DNA of 64,000 nucleotides from Gaeumannomyces sp. JS-464 (GCA_002197995.1 NGZR01000006.1:1612001-1676000); one strand, 5' to 3'. Counted from the stretch's first letter, positions 33,431 through 46,019 are shown. The notes: generated by a model not told the origin, from the letters alone. A program made the numbers and translations.

Positions 33431-34012
33431 CGGGCGAGGTGGGAAAGAGGAGGAAAGATGTGCGGAAGCGTCACGATTTTTGCCCCCTGTTTGTAATTTT
33501 CACTGATTTCTCGGGAATCCTATAATGATGATCCGTGACTCTCCCTGCATCTTGACCAATCACTCTGCACCCGGTGCAACAGGATGACGTGGGTTGCGGC
33601 ATCACCATTGAACGGGGGCCGCCAGGCGCCATGTTGGTATGACGCGTGGGTGGTTGCACAGTGACCCCGGTCTCCATGGGCCAGCACGCCGGAGCAGGGC
33701 CGTTGTTTACCAACTACCTCGTTGGTCGCATCGGGGTTTGTTGTTGCCAGTATTGGCAGCGCGAAAGCGATCGACGCATAGACATAGGCATAGGCGGGGA
33801 GTGGGTAGAATCGTACAACATGACAGCTACCTACCTACCTACCTATCCATGCTCGTCCGTACACATGGAAGGCGGGAAAAAAAAATCTCGCGAGGTTCGG
33901 CTCCGCTCCGCTGTCCCGACTCGGCTGTCCTGTCTTTCCAGCCCGACAGCATCGCTTGTGACCCAGCACCCCGAGTGTTCCTCGTCTCACCCCTCCGCAA
34001 CCGCCCAAGCAA
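33431..34012. other. Intergenic region between convergent genes
   Basis: Lies between the 3' ends of the membrane-protein gene (plus) and the gene at 34013 (minus). Holds a short CTAC repeat at 33828-33844. Open frames on either strand have no recognisable product. Confidence 0.45.
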
Positions 34013-35137
34013 TCAAGCAGCGAAAATGGCCTCCGACTGGCTGCTCGCAACTGGAAGTTGTTCCAGTTTTCGGACGACCTCAACGTCGGGCTCGGCGATG
34101 ACCCAGCACATCAACCTCTTCCAGTCATCGAGGCGCGCCTCCTCGCCGTGGTCAAAGTTGATAATAGGTGACTTGCGCACGTTGGTGACGCCTTTTTCAG
34201 CATCGACGTAGGCGTGGATCACCCGGACGTCCCTGCTGGAGATGGAGATGATGGTAACCTGGGTGTCGCGGGAAGGGAGCGAAGTCAGCCGAGGCCTCTA
34301 GAGAGTCAGAAACACAGTCGCAACAGAAACATATACAGGCACGATGCGGAACTCCACCACATGGGTGAGGAAGCAGTACAAGGTCAGTTGGAAGATCGTG
34401 ACAAGCTCCGAGATCATGAGGTCGTTCTCCCGCATCGGGTTGTTGTCGCAGAGAATAGCAACGTGGTGCGGCTTGACGTCCTCTCGGCTGTGGTGGGCGA
34501 AGATGTGCTCGGCGCTGAAGTACGGCCCCTGCAGCACATATTTGGGATTCGGTTCCATGAACGAAAACCCTTCTAGGGTTCGCTTCCACACAGTCTTGGA
34601 CTCCATGATTCCCGGCAGGAACGAGAACTCGGGGCCTTCGGTACTGGTGAGCCATGCGCGGAGATCGTTGCCAAGCCATTGGGCATTCAACCAGGGCCGG
34701 TGGAAGGTGTCAATGTCGCCCATGGGCATGCATTCCACCGACCCCCAAGGCTTCTTCTCCTGCAACCACTTGTCCATAACCGTCGCCAGGATCGGCCGCA
34801 CGAACTGGAATCCGGTGCCGTCCCCGGGACCCGTCGTGGGACTGGGGCTGGTCAGATCCAGCGGAGTGCAGCGCACCCGCAATGTGTCGAGTTGCTGCTT
34901 ATTGAGACGGAAGTTCCACGCATTTTGGCTGCCTTTGTGTGATCTCAGCACGTTCATCGCGTGGGTCAGGAAGTCGAGGATCTGCTCGAAATGAGAACCA
35001 AAGTCGGGCTGCTCTGGTGGCGCGGCGGGGATGATTGGTAAAAGGTTCTCTGTTTGGTCTGCGTGTATTTTGGCTGCTGGGGTGGACTCTGACTCCAAAA
35101 CATGCGGGACATCAGGGTCCAAATATCGCACCACCAT
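34013..35137 (-). CDS. Hypothetical protein, two exons, about 346 residues
   Basis: Exon 1 is 35137-34343 and exon 2 is 34258-34013. The 84-nt intron (34342-34259, GTGCCT..CAG) joins THVVEFRI to VTIISISSRDVRVIHAYVD, and frame is kept. An upstream in-frame ATG at 35227 exists, but MVVRYLDPDVPHVLESES looks the more natural start. Visible sequence: FGSHFEQILDFLTHAMNVLR, GFQFVRPILATVMDKWLQEK, PHHVAILCDNNPMRENDLMI and a charged C-terminus. It appears globular and soluble, with no signal peptide, membrane helix or repeat. I do not recognise the family. It lies on the same strand as, and about 200 bp downstream of, the NACHT/DUF7791 remnant, so a linked role is possible but not shown. Confidence 0.6.
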
Positions 35138-35338
35138 TATGAAGAGTCCTGAACGTGGCAGACTGTTGGCGGCGATGCGAAGGGACCTATCTCGTGGGCG
35201 GGATTCGCTGGTGGGCTCGCGAGGCAACTGTTGGCGGTGTGGGGAGCACAGCAGCGCATTTCGCCAGGTTGGACGCGGCCATCGGCTCCACTGCCCACAA
35301 CAAAAGCGTCGGTCCCATCAGGTCCCCTTGCGTAAAAC

Positions 35339-36196
35339 CTAAGCAGAAAAGCCTAAATATAACGCGGTCATCGGGCAGGCCCTGGTGTTGGGAGTCAAGT
35401 CGACGTTGTCGCGTTGGCTGGAGCTGGGGAAGATCTCCTGTAAGCCACCGTGTCGGGCAGAGGGCGCATCCATCTCGTTGAGAAGTCCCAGCACACGGGG
35501 TGTGCATCCGCTCTCACGGGCAAGGCGCCAGAAAACCTGAAACTGTCTCCAGACTGGGTGGCTTGACAGCCCGCACCAGGTAAGCGGCGAGTCGGTTCCG
35601 GGGCGGTTGAAAAACCTCGCCTCGGCCCAGAGCATCCAAACAATCTTCCCGTTGATGGTGTTGCTGATCATGTGGGCCCGTTGGCGAGCAGATTCGCCAA
35701 AGTAGTTCTGCAGCAGATCGGGGATGGATCGGTGAAAGTATCTGACATGAAAGCCATCATCTGTCACCTCAAGCAGGCCACGACAGCGAGAACGGACCTG
35801 CACAGAAGCCTTCTCAAGCTTTGCAGCAAGTTCATCATGGTCCCTGCAAGGCTTTGGGAAAGTCTCGATACCACTCCTCGATATGCTCAGATCCGCCGCC
35901 TCGAACAAGAGGAACCAGCTTATAAGTAATAAGCACCTCGAATGGTTTTCGTAGGTGAAGTGCTTCTTTGCTTCGCAGTAAGCCGACGCTTTTCGGTTTG
36001 TGATAATTGTCACGATCAGCGGTGGAAGCATCGAGTCGAAGGTTTTAAGGAGGTTGATTGCCATTGCCATAACCGCGTGTGCTGTGGCTATGTAGGCCGG
36101 GTCGATGGATTCCACGATGTCGCGTATCAAATCGTCCAGTTCTCGAGGCGCTATATTGACCCGGCGATGGAGTACTTCGATTGAGTCCCCATTGAT
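35339..36196 (-). pseudogene. C-terminal part of a NACHT/DUF7791 NLR-like protein, N-terminus lost
   Basis: The open frame on the minus strand starts at the transposon junction (LINGDSIEVLHRRVNIAPRE) and ends with TAG at 35341-35339. The first segment, APRELDDLIRDIVESIDPAY followed by IATAHAVMAMAINLL, is the helical link that follows the NACHT ATPase in fungal NLR-like proteins (compare the LP-ELE-LF-ML-SI-P-Y pattern). CRCLLLISWFLLFEAADLS-like, RSRCRGLLEVTDDGF and VRYFHRSIPDLLQNYF correspond to the DUF7791 helical region with its [FL]HR[ST] motif. The NACHT domain, any effector domain and the start codon are missing. The break coincides with the TA flank of the element at 36199. No C-terminal repeats follow the DUF7791 part. 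Confidence 0.6.
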
Positions 36197-36198
36197 TA

Positions 36199-37004
36199 AG
36201 TCAAGTCACCCCCTGTCCGGCCACCCCCTTGTCCGGCCACCTTTTCCCCATACAAACGGGTGAAACTCACTCTTTTTACAACGCAATTAAAAATCGAATA
36301 AAAATCGCAAAAATACAGGATGAAAAAGGTTGTAAATTTTAAAAGGGAGTTTATTAATATATATAAACGCGATAAAAATTTAACCTTTTTTAAGTAATAA
36401 ATTTATATATAAAAAAGAAGTAAAAAATTACATATAAATTATATGCAAATAAAAAAAGCTAATAATTTTATAGTTTATTTATAAATTTTAATGCGGTAAA
36501 TTTATATTTATTAATTGCGGTAATTTATATAATATATTAGAAATTTAACCAGATATAATTATATTTTAATTTTCCGATTTTCGATATTTACACTGTACAA
36601 TACACTGTGTAATTGCTATTTATTTTCCTAATTAAGTAAATTATATAATAAAAGGTTTTTATATATTAAAATATTCGATTTTACATGTATAAAACCGCTT
36701 ATATTAATAACCTTTATATTTATAAAGTTATTTACGTTTTTTAAATATTATAATCTTTATATAATTTATTAATAAGCTTTAACAGTTTGCATATATTTGC
36801 TTTATTTGCGATTTATATATTAACCGTTAATATTAAAATTCACTGTAAATTTATATTATATGCTATAGCTTTCGCATTTTATAATTATGGTTACTGCTTA
36901 TTTTACCGACTTTTATTCGATTTTTAATTGCGTTGTAAAAACAGTGCGTTTATATAAAAAATGTTGGCCGGATAAAAAGGTAGCTGGACAGGGGTAACTT
37001 AACT
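36199..37004. mobile_element. MITE-like element with ~110-bp terminal inverted repeats
   Basis: 806 bp, flanked by TA (36197-36198 and 37005-37006). The ends read AGTCAAGTCACCCCCTGTCC and, inverted, AGTTAAGTTACCCCTGTCCA. Homology of the ends extends about 110 bp, to AATTAAAAATCGAATAAAA. The left end has two copies of TGTCCGGCCACC. The interior is very AT-rich with no ORF. The TA target suggests mobilisation by a Tc1/mariner-type transposase. Confidence 0.8.
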
Positions 37005-37006
37005 TA

Positions 37007-37319
37007 AACGCGATTTTCGACACGTTTGCTAACTTCGCCAATTTAAACCCAATTTAAACCCAAACTTAAAAATGTTATATTTAATTAAATAGGAAATTTA
37101 ATTTTTTTTTTTTTGGATTTTTCTTATTACCTTTTTAGGGTTAGTTGCATATTGTACACAGTATATTACACAGTAGTATAAACTAACCTTAAAAGGGTAA
37201 TAAGAAAAATCCAAAAAAAAATAAATTAAATTTCCTATTTAATTAAATACAACATTTTTAAATTTGGTTAAATTTGGGCTTAAATTGGCGAAGTTAGCAA
37301 AAGTGTTAAAAATCGCGTT
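37007..37319. mobile_element. Small TIR element abutting the previous one
   Basis: 313 bp with near-complete inverted-repeat structure. The left arm, 37007 to about 37145, mirrors the right arm, about 37185 to 37319, around a short loop. The ends are AACGCGATTTT. It is flanked by TA at 37005-37006 (shared with the element to the left) and 37320-37321. No coding capacity; it could fold into a long hairpin. Confidence 0.75.
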
Positions 37320-37321
37320 TA

Positions 37322-37515
37322 ATATGGGATTTTAAAACGCGTTATTCGCTAATATAAGTTACTTACTAATAAACCACGTTAACATTTTAAATAACGATAT
37401 TTACAATTTTAATAAAACCGGTTTTTTTATAATATAATCGCGGTTATTATATTATTATAATATTAAAAAGCTGTAATAAAATAAAACTAGTTTAATTTAA
37501 AAACCGGAAATAAAT
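37322..37515. repeat. Fragments of pogo-like elements
   Basis: 37322-37379 is a terminal piece ending in the inverted TIR (..AATAAACCACGT) with TA at 37380-37381. 37382-37515 is a piece of another copy's transposase region around the YNFDETGF-coding segment (compare 9742-9880), stopped by RIP. Confidence 0.6.
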
Positions 37516-37517
37516 TA

Positions 37518-39177
37518 ACGTGGTTTATTAATAAATAACGCATATTAACAAATAACGCGTTTTTTATCGCGATTTGGGTTTTCCATTTCCAACTTTAATT
37601 ATTTAATAACTACAAATAATATGCACATTTAACAAAGTTAAAATTGTTTTTATTATACGAGTAATGCAATTTAACGCGCAATTAAGCATGCGTTCGGCCG
37701 TTAAAATTTACAACGTTTTTAAAGCCACGTTGCGTTATTAAAACGCTAATTAACATTTTTAACGCGATTATATGCTTAAATTACGAAAATTAACGGAATC
37801 CGAAAAGGGAGCGCTTATTAAATACATATTCGAGCTGGATTTTCGCGCATTTCCTTCCTAGCTTTTTAATATTAAAATTATAACCAACTGATTATTCGTC
37901 GAACGCGACGCGAAAACCGTTAGCAAATGCTAAATCGATAAGTTCGTTAAAAGCCGCGTAAAGCTTAACACGCGTTAAATTCGAAAATACGATTATTAAA
38001 AAGCTAAATGCGAAAATCCTAAGCTTGTTTTTACGTAATTTGATTTTATGCGGAATATTATAATTAAATATAGCATTTAAAATAGTTAACGATATTTATA
38101 ATTTTAATAAAACCGGCTTTTTTATAAGCATAATCGCCGTTGTTATAATTATTATAACATCGAAAAGCCGTAATAAAATAAAGCTAATTTAGTTTAATAA
38201 CCGGAAATAAGTTATAATTATTTAAAAAAGTTAACTATTATAATTAAGCGGTTTTTTTTAAATTATCGTTAAAATGAAAACAATTTAACCAATTAGTATT
38301 TAAAAACCAACTTTTTAGGTAATTAAATTATTACAATAAACGTTAACAGGTAAATTACGAACGAATTTAATTTAAAATGGATTTAGCATTTCGATAAATA
38401 TATTGCAATTAGTTTTACAAAATTTTATCGTTTATTAATATTAAACGGTTACGAAAGCTATTATTTAACAAATTTTAAATTTTATTATTAAAAATATAAC
38501 ATTATTACGTTTTGCATGCTTTCGCATTCGTTTTACTTTTTTTTAACAGTTTAACGTTAAATGTTTTAACCCGTTAAAAAAGCATACGGTTAATAAATTA
38601 AAAATTTAATAAAAATTATACGTTAACCACGTAATTAAAATCGAATTTCTTTTAGCGTTTAAAACGGTATTTTTTAATTTTATAATTAAAAAAACCTTTA
38701 AAAAAGGTTTTAAAAAGCTAGTTTTACTTTTTTTAATTTAAATTTTATTTTAAAAAGCTAAATGTAAAATTATAAACTTTAACTTTTTTAAAAACGTTTT
38801 TAAATAACCGCGAATTTTAAACTTTTAAAACGTTATAAACAGTTAAAAAAGCAATTTCGCAATTTAAATATATTAAAACTTAAATTTCCAATTATTAACG
38901 TAATTTTTTAATATTTATATTAACGGTTATAAATTAATTTGCGAAAAGAACGAGTTTAATTATATATTAAATAGCCTTTTTTAAAGCCGAATTTACTTTG
39001 TTACGCAAAGTGAACAAAACGTTAAACAAACGCTAAAAGGTTAAAAAAACACGTGTTTAATAAAAAAGTTATTTGTTATAAACGAAATACGACATGTTTT
39101 AAATTAAAAAGAGTTAAATAAATAAATATAATAAAAAATGCGCGATTAAAAGGGTTAAAAAAAGCGATAACGTGGTT
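37518..39177 (+). mobile_element. Pogo-like element copy, RIPed, 3' end interrupted
   Basis: Starts ACGTGGTTTATTAATAAATA after TA (37516-37517). It follows the 43865-45725 element (reverse complement) through the psq-type HTH (near 37670-37740), the LTESEK-type DNA-binding region (37780-37980) and the DDE region (38100 onward). Most codons at conserved positions survive, but many are now TAA. It breaks at 39178 where another copy is inserted at TA. Confidence 0.65.
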
Positions 39178-39179
39178 TA

Positions 39180-40599
39180 TAAAAAAGTGGGTTATATAAA
39201 CGAATAGGTTAAAACACGCGATTACGCGACACTTTTTTTTTCGCAACTAATTTTTTTACCTATAACAATATTAATAAAAAACGACGAAAGCCGGGTAATG
39301 CTTGCTTTTTAAACTTTGCAATTTAACTTAAAACTAAACGTGTGGAAAGCTGTAAAAATTTATTCGGTCGCGAAATCGACTTTAACGCGTCGAAAACGCG
39401 GCCGATTTGCTTAACGTGATAATATACTTAAATTATGAAAATTAACGGAATTTGAAAAAAAAGCGTTTATTAAATACATATTTAAATTAAATTCCCGCGC
39501 ATTTCCTCCCCGGCTTTTTAATGTTAAAAATATAACTAACCGATTACTCGCCGAACGCGACGCGAGCGCCGTTAATAAAAACTAGGTTATAAACTTCGTT
39601 AAACGCCGCGTAAAGCTCGGTACGCGTTAAATTCGAAAATACGATTATTAAAAAGCTAAATGCGAAAATTTTAAGCTCGTTTTTACGTAGTTTAACTTTA
39701 TACGATATATTATAAATAAATATAGCATTTAAAATAATAATATTTACAATTTCGATAAAACCGGCTTTTTTATAAGCATAATCGCCGCTATTATAATTAT
39801 TACAATATTAAAAGGTAATAATAAAGCAAAGCTGGTTTAATTTAGCAATTAAAAATAAGTTATAATTATTTAAAAAGTTATTTATTACGGTTAAACGATT
39901 TTTTCTTTTATTATTATTAAAAAGTAATACTATTTAACTAATTAGTATTTAAAAACCGACTTTTCACGCGATTAGGTTATTTTAACGTATTTTAACGGGT
40001 AAATTATAAACGAGCTTAGTTTAAAATGGATTTAACATTTTAATAAACATATTACAACTCGTTTTGCAAGGTTTTATCGTTTATTAATGCTAAACGGTTA
40101 TAAAGCTTCCATTTAACGGATTTCGAGCTTTATTACTAAAAATATAACATTATTACGCTTTATATACCTTTATATTCGTTTTACTTTTTTTAACCGCTTA
40201 ACGTTAAATATTTTAACCCGTTAAAAAAAGCGTACGGTTAATAAATTGAAAACTTTATAAAAGTATTCGTTAACTACGTAATTAAAATCGAGTTTTTTCG
40301 GCGTTTTAAAACGGCATTTTTTAATTTTATACCCGAAGAAAACATTTAAAAAGGTTTTTGAAAAGCTGGTTTTGCTTTTTTTAATTCGAATTTAGTGTTA
40401 AAAAAGTTAAATGTAAAGTTACGAATTTTAACTTTCCCGAAAACGCTTTTAAACAACCCCGAATGTTAAACTTTTAAAACGCTCCGAACAGTTAAAAACG
40501 CAATTTCGCAATTTAAACATATTAAAATTCGGATTTTTAATTACCGGGGTAGCTTTTCGTTACTTATGCCAATAATTGTAAACTAGTTAACGAAAAAGG
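39180..40599 (+). mobile_element. Pogo-like element copy, 5' part
   Basis: Starts ACGTGGTTTATAAAAAAGTG after TA (39178-39179) and parallels 9188-10605, including the psq-HTH, DNA-binding and YNFDETGF-coding regions, all RIPed. It is interrupted at 40599 by chromovirus C; its 3' part resumes at 50618. Confidence 0.65.
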
Positions 40600-41182
40600 T
40601 GTTACGACCAGCATGTAAGCTTTAAAACGTAAAGTAAAAAAGGCTTTAAATAGCGCTTTTACCCCGCTTACGTTAAAAATAAAAGTTACGTAACTAAATA
40701 AAGTTATATAAAGCAAAAAGGATTTATAAATTTGTAAAAGCTTAAAACAAAATAACAAATTTAAAAAGGATTTATAAATTTGTAAAAACTTAAAATAAAG
40801 CAATAAATTTAAAAGGGATTTATAAATTTGTAAAAACTTAAAATAAAGCAATAAATTTAAAAGGGATTTATAAATGTTAAAAACTTAAAATAAAGCAATA
40901 AATTTAAAAAGGATTTGTAAATTTGTAAAATTTTTAAATAAAGCTACAAATTTAAAAACTGTTAAAAATAAAAAAGCGTATATTTAAAAAATGGATTTCC
41001 TACTGTTTTAAATAGCTTTAATTAAAACTTTAGCATTAGTTACTTAAATTAACTTTAAAGCACTTTTTTAAGCAAGTAATTAAATTACTATTATTAAATT
41101 TACCAAACGTTTTAATAAGCGTATTATTTTAAACACCTTTTTTAAACGGCTTTACTTTAAAAGTAAAAGCTTATTTGTTACA
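40600..41182 (+). repeat. 5' LTR of chromovirus C with internal minisatellite
   Basis: 583 bp, TGTTACG..TTGTTACA. Between about 40705 and 40965 it holds five units of a roughly 48-bp repeat with the core GGATTTATAAATTTGTAAAA. The 3' LTR has four units, which explains the 45-bp length difference. Confidence 0.85.
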
Positions 41183-42133
41183 TTTTAACTAATTTTATTT
41201 AGCACTTACCGGAAGTACGAACAGTATAATTATAGCGATTTTAAAAACTAGCAAATCGGCGTTTACCCCCCACTTTTAAATATAACGGCGTGGTGTACAT
41301 TACCGCTAACGCTTTTAACCTTTTTAAAGTTATAATAAAGGAATTGCAAAAAAGCAAAGCTAAACTAACCGCGGCAAAAGTTAAAATAGCGGAAATTAAA
41401 AAAAAATAATTAAAACTTACGATACTTACTTATAAATTCCTACGCCCGATAAATATAATAAAAAAAAAGGTAAACTTTAAACTTTTTTTACTAAATGTAA
41501 AAGTTACTTTTTGTTTTACTAAGCACATTTTAATAGGAAATAGCAAAAAATCGCTTACGCGGTAACCCGTTTTAACGGCAAGGTTAAAAACTAATTTAAA
41601 CTTATTTAAGCAAATTATTTAAAAGGTTTTAACAAATCGGACGAAATTATAAAAATCGTGTTTGCTAATTTCGATAAATTTGGAAAAAAAATCGCTAAAA
41701 TGTTCGGATAAATCGAAGAAAAACGAGTAGCTGAAAAAAGCCATTTTAACTTTAATAAAAAAGAGCGGCGTTAACGTATATATCGGAATTTTAACAACTT
41801 GTTAACAAACTCGATTAAACCGACCAAACCAAAATTGCTTATTTTTACACCGGTTTGCGTAACGACGTAAAAAACGAAATGGCTAAAGTTAAACGACTGG
41901 ATATTTTCGCCGAATACGTTACGACAACCGTTAAAATTAGCGATAAGTTATACGAAAAAAATATTGGAAAAAAAAAATAATAGTTTAAAAATATGGTATA
42001 AAATAAAGCTAATTAAAAAAAAGCCAAGTAATAACTATTTACAATATTAAAGATTTATTTTAAACTTATAAATTTAAATGTAAAAGTTACGCATTAAAAA
42101 AAACTTAAGTTTTAAAACTTTAAAAATGGGAAG

Positions 42134-42175
42134 TGTTTTAAATGCGGTTAAACGGGCTACATTAAAAAAAACTGC
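42134..42175 (+). pseudogene. Gag zinc knuckle (CCHC) of chromovirus C
   Basis: Reads CFKCG-stop-TGYIKKNC. This is the CX2CX4HX4C nucleocapsid knuckle with His changed to Tyr (CAC to TAC) and one CAA to TAA stop. Surrounding gag sequence (41190-42400) is too damaged to call. Confidence 0.7.
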
Positions 42176-43864
42176 TCGTAACGCAACGAACGTTAAATAA
42201 CGGTAACCCGAAAAACGGAAAATAAAAAGGACGATAACTTATACTTTAAAACAGCGTTTAGTTAAACTTATTGCTACGAAAATTTATACGCGACGCACTA
42301 GTTAAATAAAAACGCGTTAAAATGGTACCTAAAAAGGAAAGTGGTTAAAATGCGCAAAAAATTTAAAAAGGGTTTAACACGACTCGAATACGATAGCGAA
42401 AGCGAGTAATACGTCGTTTTTAAACTTATAAAGTTTAAGGAAAAAAACGACATTATTACCCGTATCGCTTTCGAAGCTAACAAAATAAACATAGCCGGAA
42501 AACTAATAAACTTAAGTAAATAATACAAGGTTTTACTAAGCGAAAACGAGGCTGAAAAGAAAAGTTCCTCGAATATTAATAATGAAATTAACCGAAAACC
42601 TTTAAAATAAACCCATTTTGTAAAAAACTAAAAAGGAAGTAAAAAACCCAAACAAATAACTTTAAATTTTAACATTAAAAAAGCTTATATTTCGTTAAAA
42701 CTGTTAAAAAACAACTAATGGTTTTAAAACTAGCTTAAACTTATTAGCGAAATTATACATATAAAACCGGGCGTACGAAAACGACGGGCAATTTTTAAAT
42801 TAGTTTCGAAACGATTAAACCATTACGTATTATGAAAAGCTATACGACGACGTATTAAAAAAAATTACGCCGTGTTAAAATGCACCCGTTAAACTATTCG
42901 AACTTGCATATCGATTTAACGGGATATGTCGAGCTTTTTTAAGCAAAATGCATATAAAATAAATGCTAATAGCATTTAACAGCTAAATTAAAAAGTAACT
43001 TTTTTTTTAAAAAAAAGTGAAAAAGGCTAATTAAACACTTAAAAAAGGATTACTAACTTTTAAAGTAAAAGGTTTAAGCATTAAATTACCAGCAGTTTGT
43101 AATAACCTTCGCACTTTTACTATTATACTTTATAATGTATATGTTAAAGCTTTAAACGTATTATTTTTATAAAAAGCCGAAATGTAAAGTATATATATAA
43201 AAAAAAGCCCGGGTTTAAACTAATAGGCTAATACGGTTCGAAATGCCCGAAAGCACGGGAAAAACTCCTAAAGCAAAAAACTAAAAAATTTACCCGAAAT
43301 AAAAGCATAAAGTAAATTATAATAACAATTAAAAACTTTATTCGTAACGAACCACGATCGATACCGGCATATAATGGTAAAATTATAGCATTAAAAAAGA
43401 AAATTACGAGTTATAATCGATAACGGGGTTTAAAGCAATTACTTTTCGCTAAAAAACAGCGAAAAAGTACGGATTTCGAACATAAAAAAAGTAATAACCG
43501 TATAGTTTAAATATTATAAAAAGGAAACTAATTACGTATAATAACGGAAAAATCGATATAAAACTTAATTATTTTAAATTTCGACTTTAACGAAAAAGAT
43601 TTCGGGTAACCCTGGATATTATAAATATAAATAAGGAAAACATTATTTTAAGCTTTTTTTAGTTTAAAAAACATAATTTACGAATAAATTAAGCTATTAG
43701 TTAAATTTAATAAAAAAAGCTATTAGCAATTAAAAAAGTCCGGCAATTACAAACCTTAAACAGTAAGCATGCGATGCTATAAAAAGCAGTTATAACGGTG
43801 GCAAAATAAAGCAATTAACCCCGGTAATTAATATTAATAAATTTGCAATTATTTAATAGCGATA

Positions 43865-45725
43865 ACGTAATTTACCACCTTATCGCGCAAACCACCTTAT
43901 CGCGCACCCACACCCGACCTCCAGTTAATCGACGCGCATGCCAACCAAACAACGCCAGGAATCCATTTAAACTACTCGGAACTGTATACATCGGACGTTT
44001 TTACTTTTTCCTAACAAATGCGCGCATTATGTCCGGTTTTACCGCAAGTGCCACATCGCCGACGAGTCGTCGTCGGCCTCCTTTTTTAACCCCTATAATC
44101 GCGCATTTTTTGCTATAACTATCCATTTAGCTCCTGCTGGTTTAAAACATCTCGTATTTTTTTAATAGTATGTAACCTTCCTTGCCGAACACGTGTTTTT
44201 TTGGCCTTCCGGCGTTTGCTTAATATTTCGTTCGCCTTGCGTAACGAAGCAACTTCGGCCCTAAAAAGGGCCATTTAATGCATTATCGAACTCGTCCTTT
44301 TCGCAAACTGGTCCATAACCGTTAGCATAGGTAATGGAAAGCTGCTTCGGTAATTGGAAATCCGAGTTTTAATATGTTCGGATTGCGAAATTGCGTCTTT
44401 AACTGTTTAGGGCGTTTTAAAAGTCCAAAGTTTAACGTCGTTTAGGGGCTTTTTCGGGGGAGTTAAAGTTCGTAACCTTACATCCAGCTTTTCCAAAACC
44501 GAATCCGGATTAAAAGGAGTAAAGCCAACCTTTCGGAAGCCTTTTCGAATGTTTTTTTCGGTTATAAAGTTAAAAAATGCCGCTTTAAACGCCGAAAGGA
44601 AGTCGACCTTAATTACGTAGCTAACGTATAACTTTATTAAGTTTTCGATTTTTCGACCGTACGCCTTTTTTAGCGGGCCGAAGCATTTAACGTTAAGCGG
44701 CTAAAAGAAGTAAAACGAATGCGAAAGCATGCAAAGCGTAATAATGTTATGTTTTTAGCAGTAAAGCTCGAAATCCGTCGAGTGGTAGCTTTCGTAGCCG
44801 TCCAACACTAACAAACGATGGGTGCCTTTTATACGCGATATAGTATGCTTATCGAAATGTTAAATCCATTCCAAACCGAGCTCGTTCGTAATTCACCCGT
44901 TAGCACTCGTTAAAATGACTTAATCGCGTAAAAAGCCGGTTTCCGAATACCAGTTAGCCAGGTGGTATTGCCTTTTAACGATAATAAAAGGGGGGATTAT
45001 CCAGCCGCAACAGTTAACCTTTTAAATAACCGTAGCCTATTCCCGGTTGCTAAACTGGACTAGCTTTGTTTTACTACGGCCTTCCGATATTGTAATAACT
45101 ATAACGGTAACGATTATGCCCATAAGGAAGCCGGTTTCGTCGAAATTGTAAATATCGTTATTTAAAATGCCATATTTGGCTATAGTATTCCGCATAAGGT
45201 CGAACCACGCAAAAATAAGCTTGGGATCCTCGCATTTAGCCTTTTGGTAGTTGTACTTTCGAATCCAGCGCGTACCGAGCTCCGAGCGGCGTTTAACGAA
45301 CCTCGCGACCTAGTTGGTCCCGATAGTGCCCGCGTCGCGTTCGGCGAGCAATCGGTTAGCTATATTTTTAACACTAAAAAGCCGGGGAGGGAATGCGCGG
45401 GAATCCAGCTTAAATATGTACTTAATAAGCGCCTTCTTTTCGGATTTCGTTAATTTCCGATTTTTAGGCACCCAGTCGCGTCGAGCAGTTCGGCCGGCGC
45501 GTCGGTCGCGCAATGTGGATTTAGGAATATTGTAAGCTTTAGCTGCCGAACGCAAACTTAATTTCCGATTAAATTGGATTGCTTGCATAGCGAGAACAAT
45601 CCTAACCTCGTCGGATGTCGATGCTATTTGTAGTTATTAAAGAATTAAGGTTGGAAGTGGGAGACGCGGGTCGCGATGGAAAATGCGCGATAAGGTGGTT
45701 TGCGCGATAAGGTGGTAAATTACGT
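43865..45725 (-). mobile_element. Pogo-like element with perfect 42-bp TIRs, inside chromovirus C
   Basis: 1861 bp, flanked by TA (43863-43864 and 45726-45727). The terminal inverted repeats (43865-43906 and 45684-45725) are identical over 42 bp. Each contains a direct duplication of ACCACCTTATCGCGCA. It is less RIPed than its surroundings, with many CpA dinucleotides kept, so it is probably the youngest copy here. Confidence 0.9.
44012..45588 (-). pseudogene. Pogo/Tc5-type DDE transposase in the 43865 element
   Basis: Starts MQAIQFNRKLSLRSAAKAYN at 45588. The psq-type HTH (SLRSAAKAYNIPKSTLRDR) is followed by the CENP-B/Tc5-type segment (KLTKSEKKALIKYIF, NRLLAERDAGTIG). Near 45300 the frame shifts, then continues RFVKRRSELGTRWIRKYNYQ, and the first catalytic Asp lies in YNFDETGF (45144-45127). 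Downstream come a serine-rich and basic region and a zinc knuckle (CGTCGKTGHNARIC, about 44060-44018). Internal TAG/TAA codons (for example in SNRE-stop-ATVI) make it non-functional. In family terms it would bind the TIRs and excise the element. Confidence 0.75.
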
Positions 45726-46019
45726 TATTAATTTAAATAAACAAATAAAGCTTATTATTCGAATAAAAAACGTTTTAAAAAAGTATTTTAAATATTAACG
45801 GTTATTTAAAAAAAATTAATAACCGTATTTTTTAAACACGAACCGTTTAACTTTAACATTAAATTTAAATTAAAAACGTAATTTAAGTATTAAAAGGTGT
45901 ATTAATTTAGCGCCGGTAATAAAAAGTGCTAAAAAAAACAATTAAAAAAAACTTACGAAACGGATTTATTAAACTTTTAAACTTTCCAATAAAATACGGG
46001 ATTTTATAAATAAAAAAAA

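Noticed and set aside
40705..40965. Regular ~48-bp repeats in the LTR of chromovirus C considered as a CRISPR-like array
   Set aside because: No unique spacers; the repeats are contiguous, lie inside an LTR and occur in both LTRs. The genome is eukaryotic.
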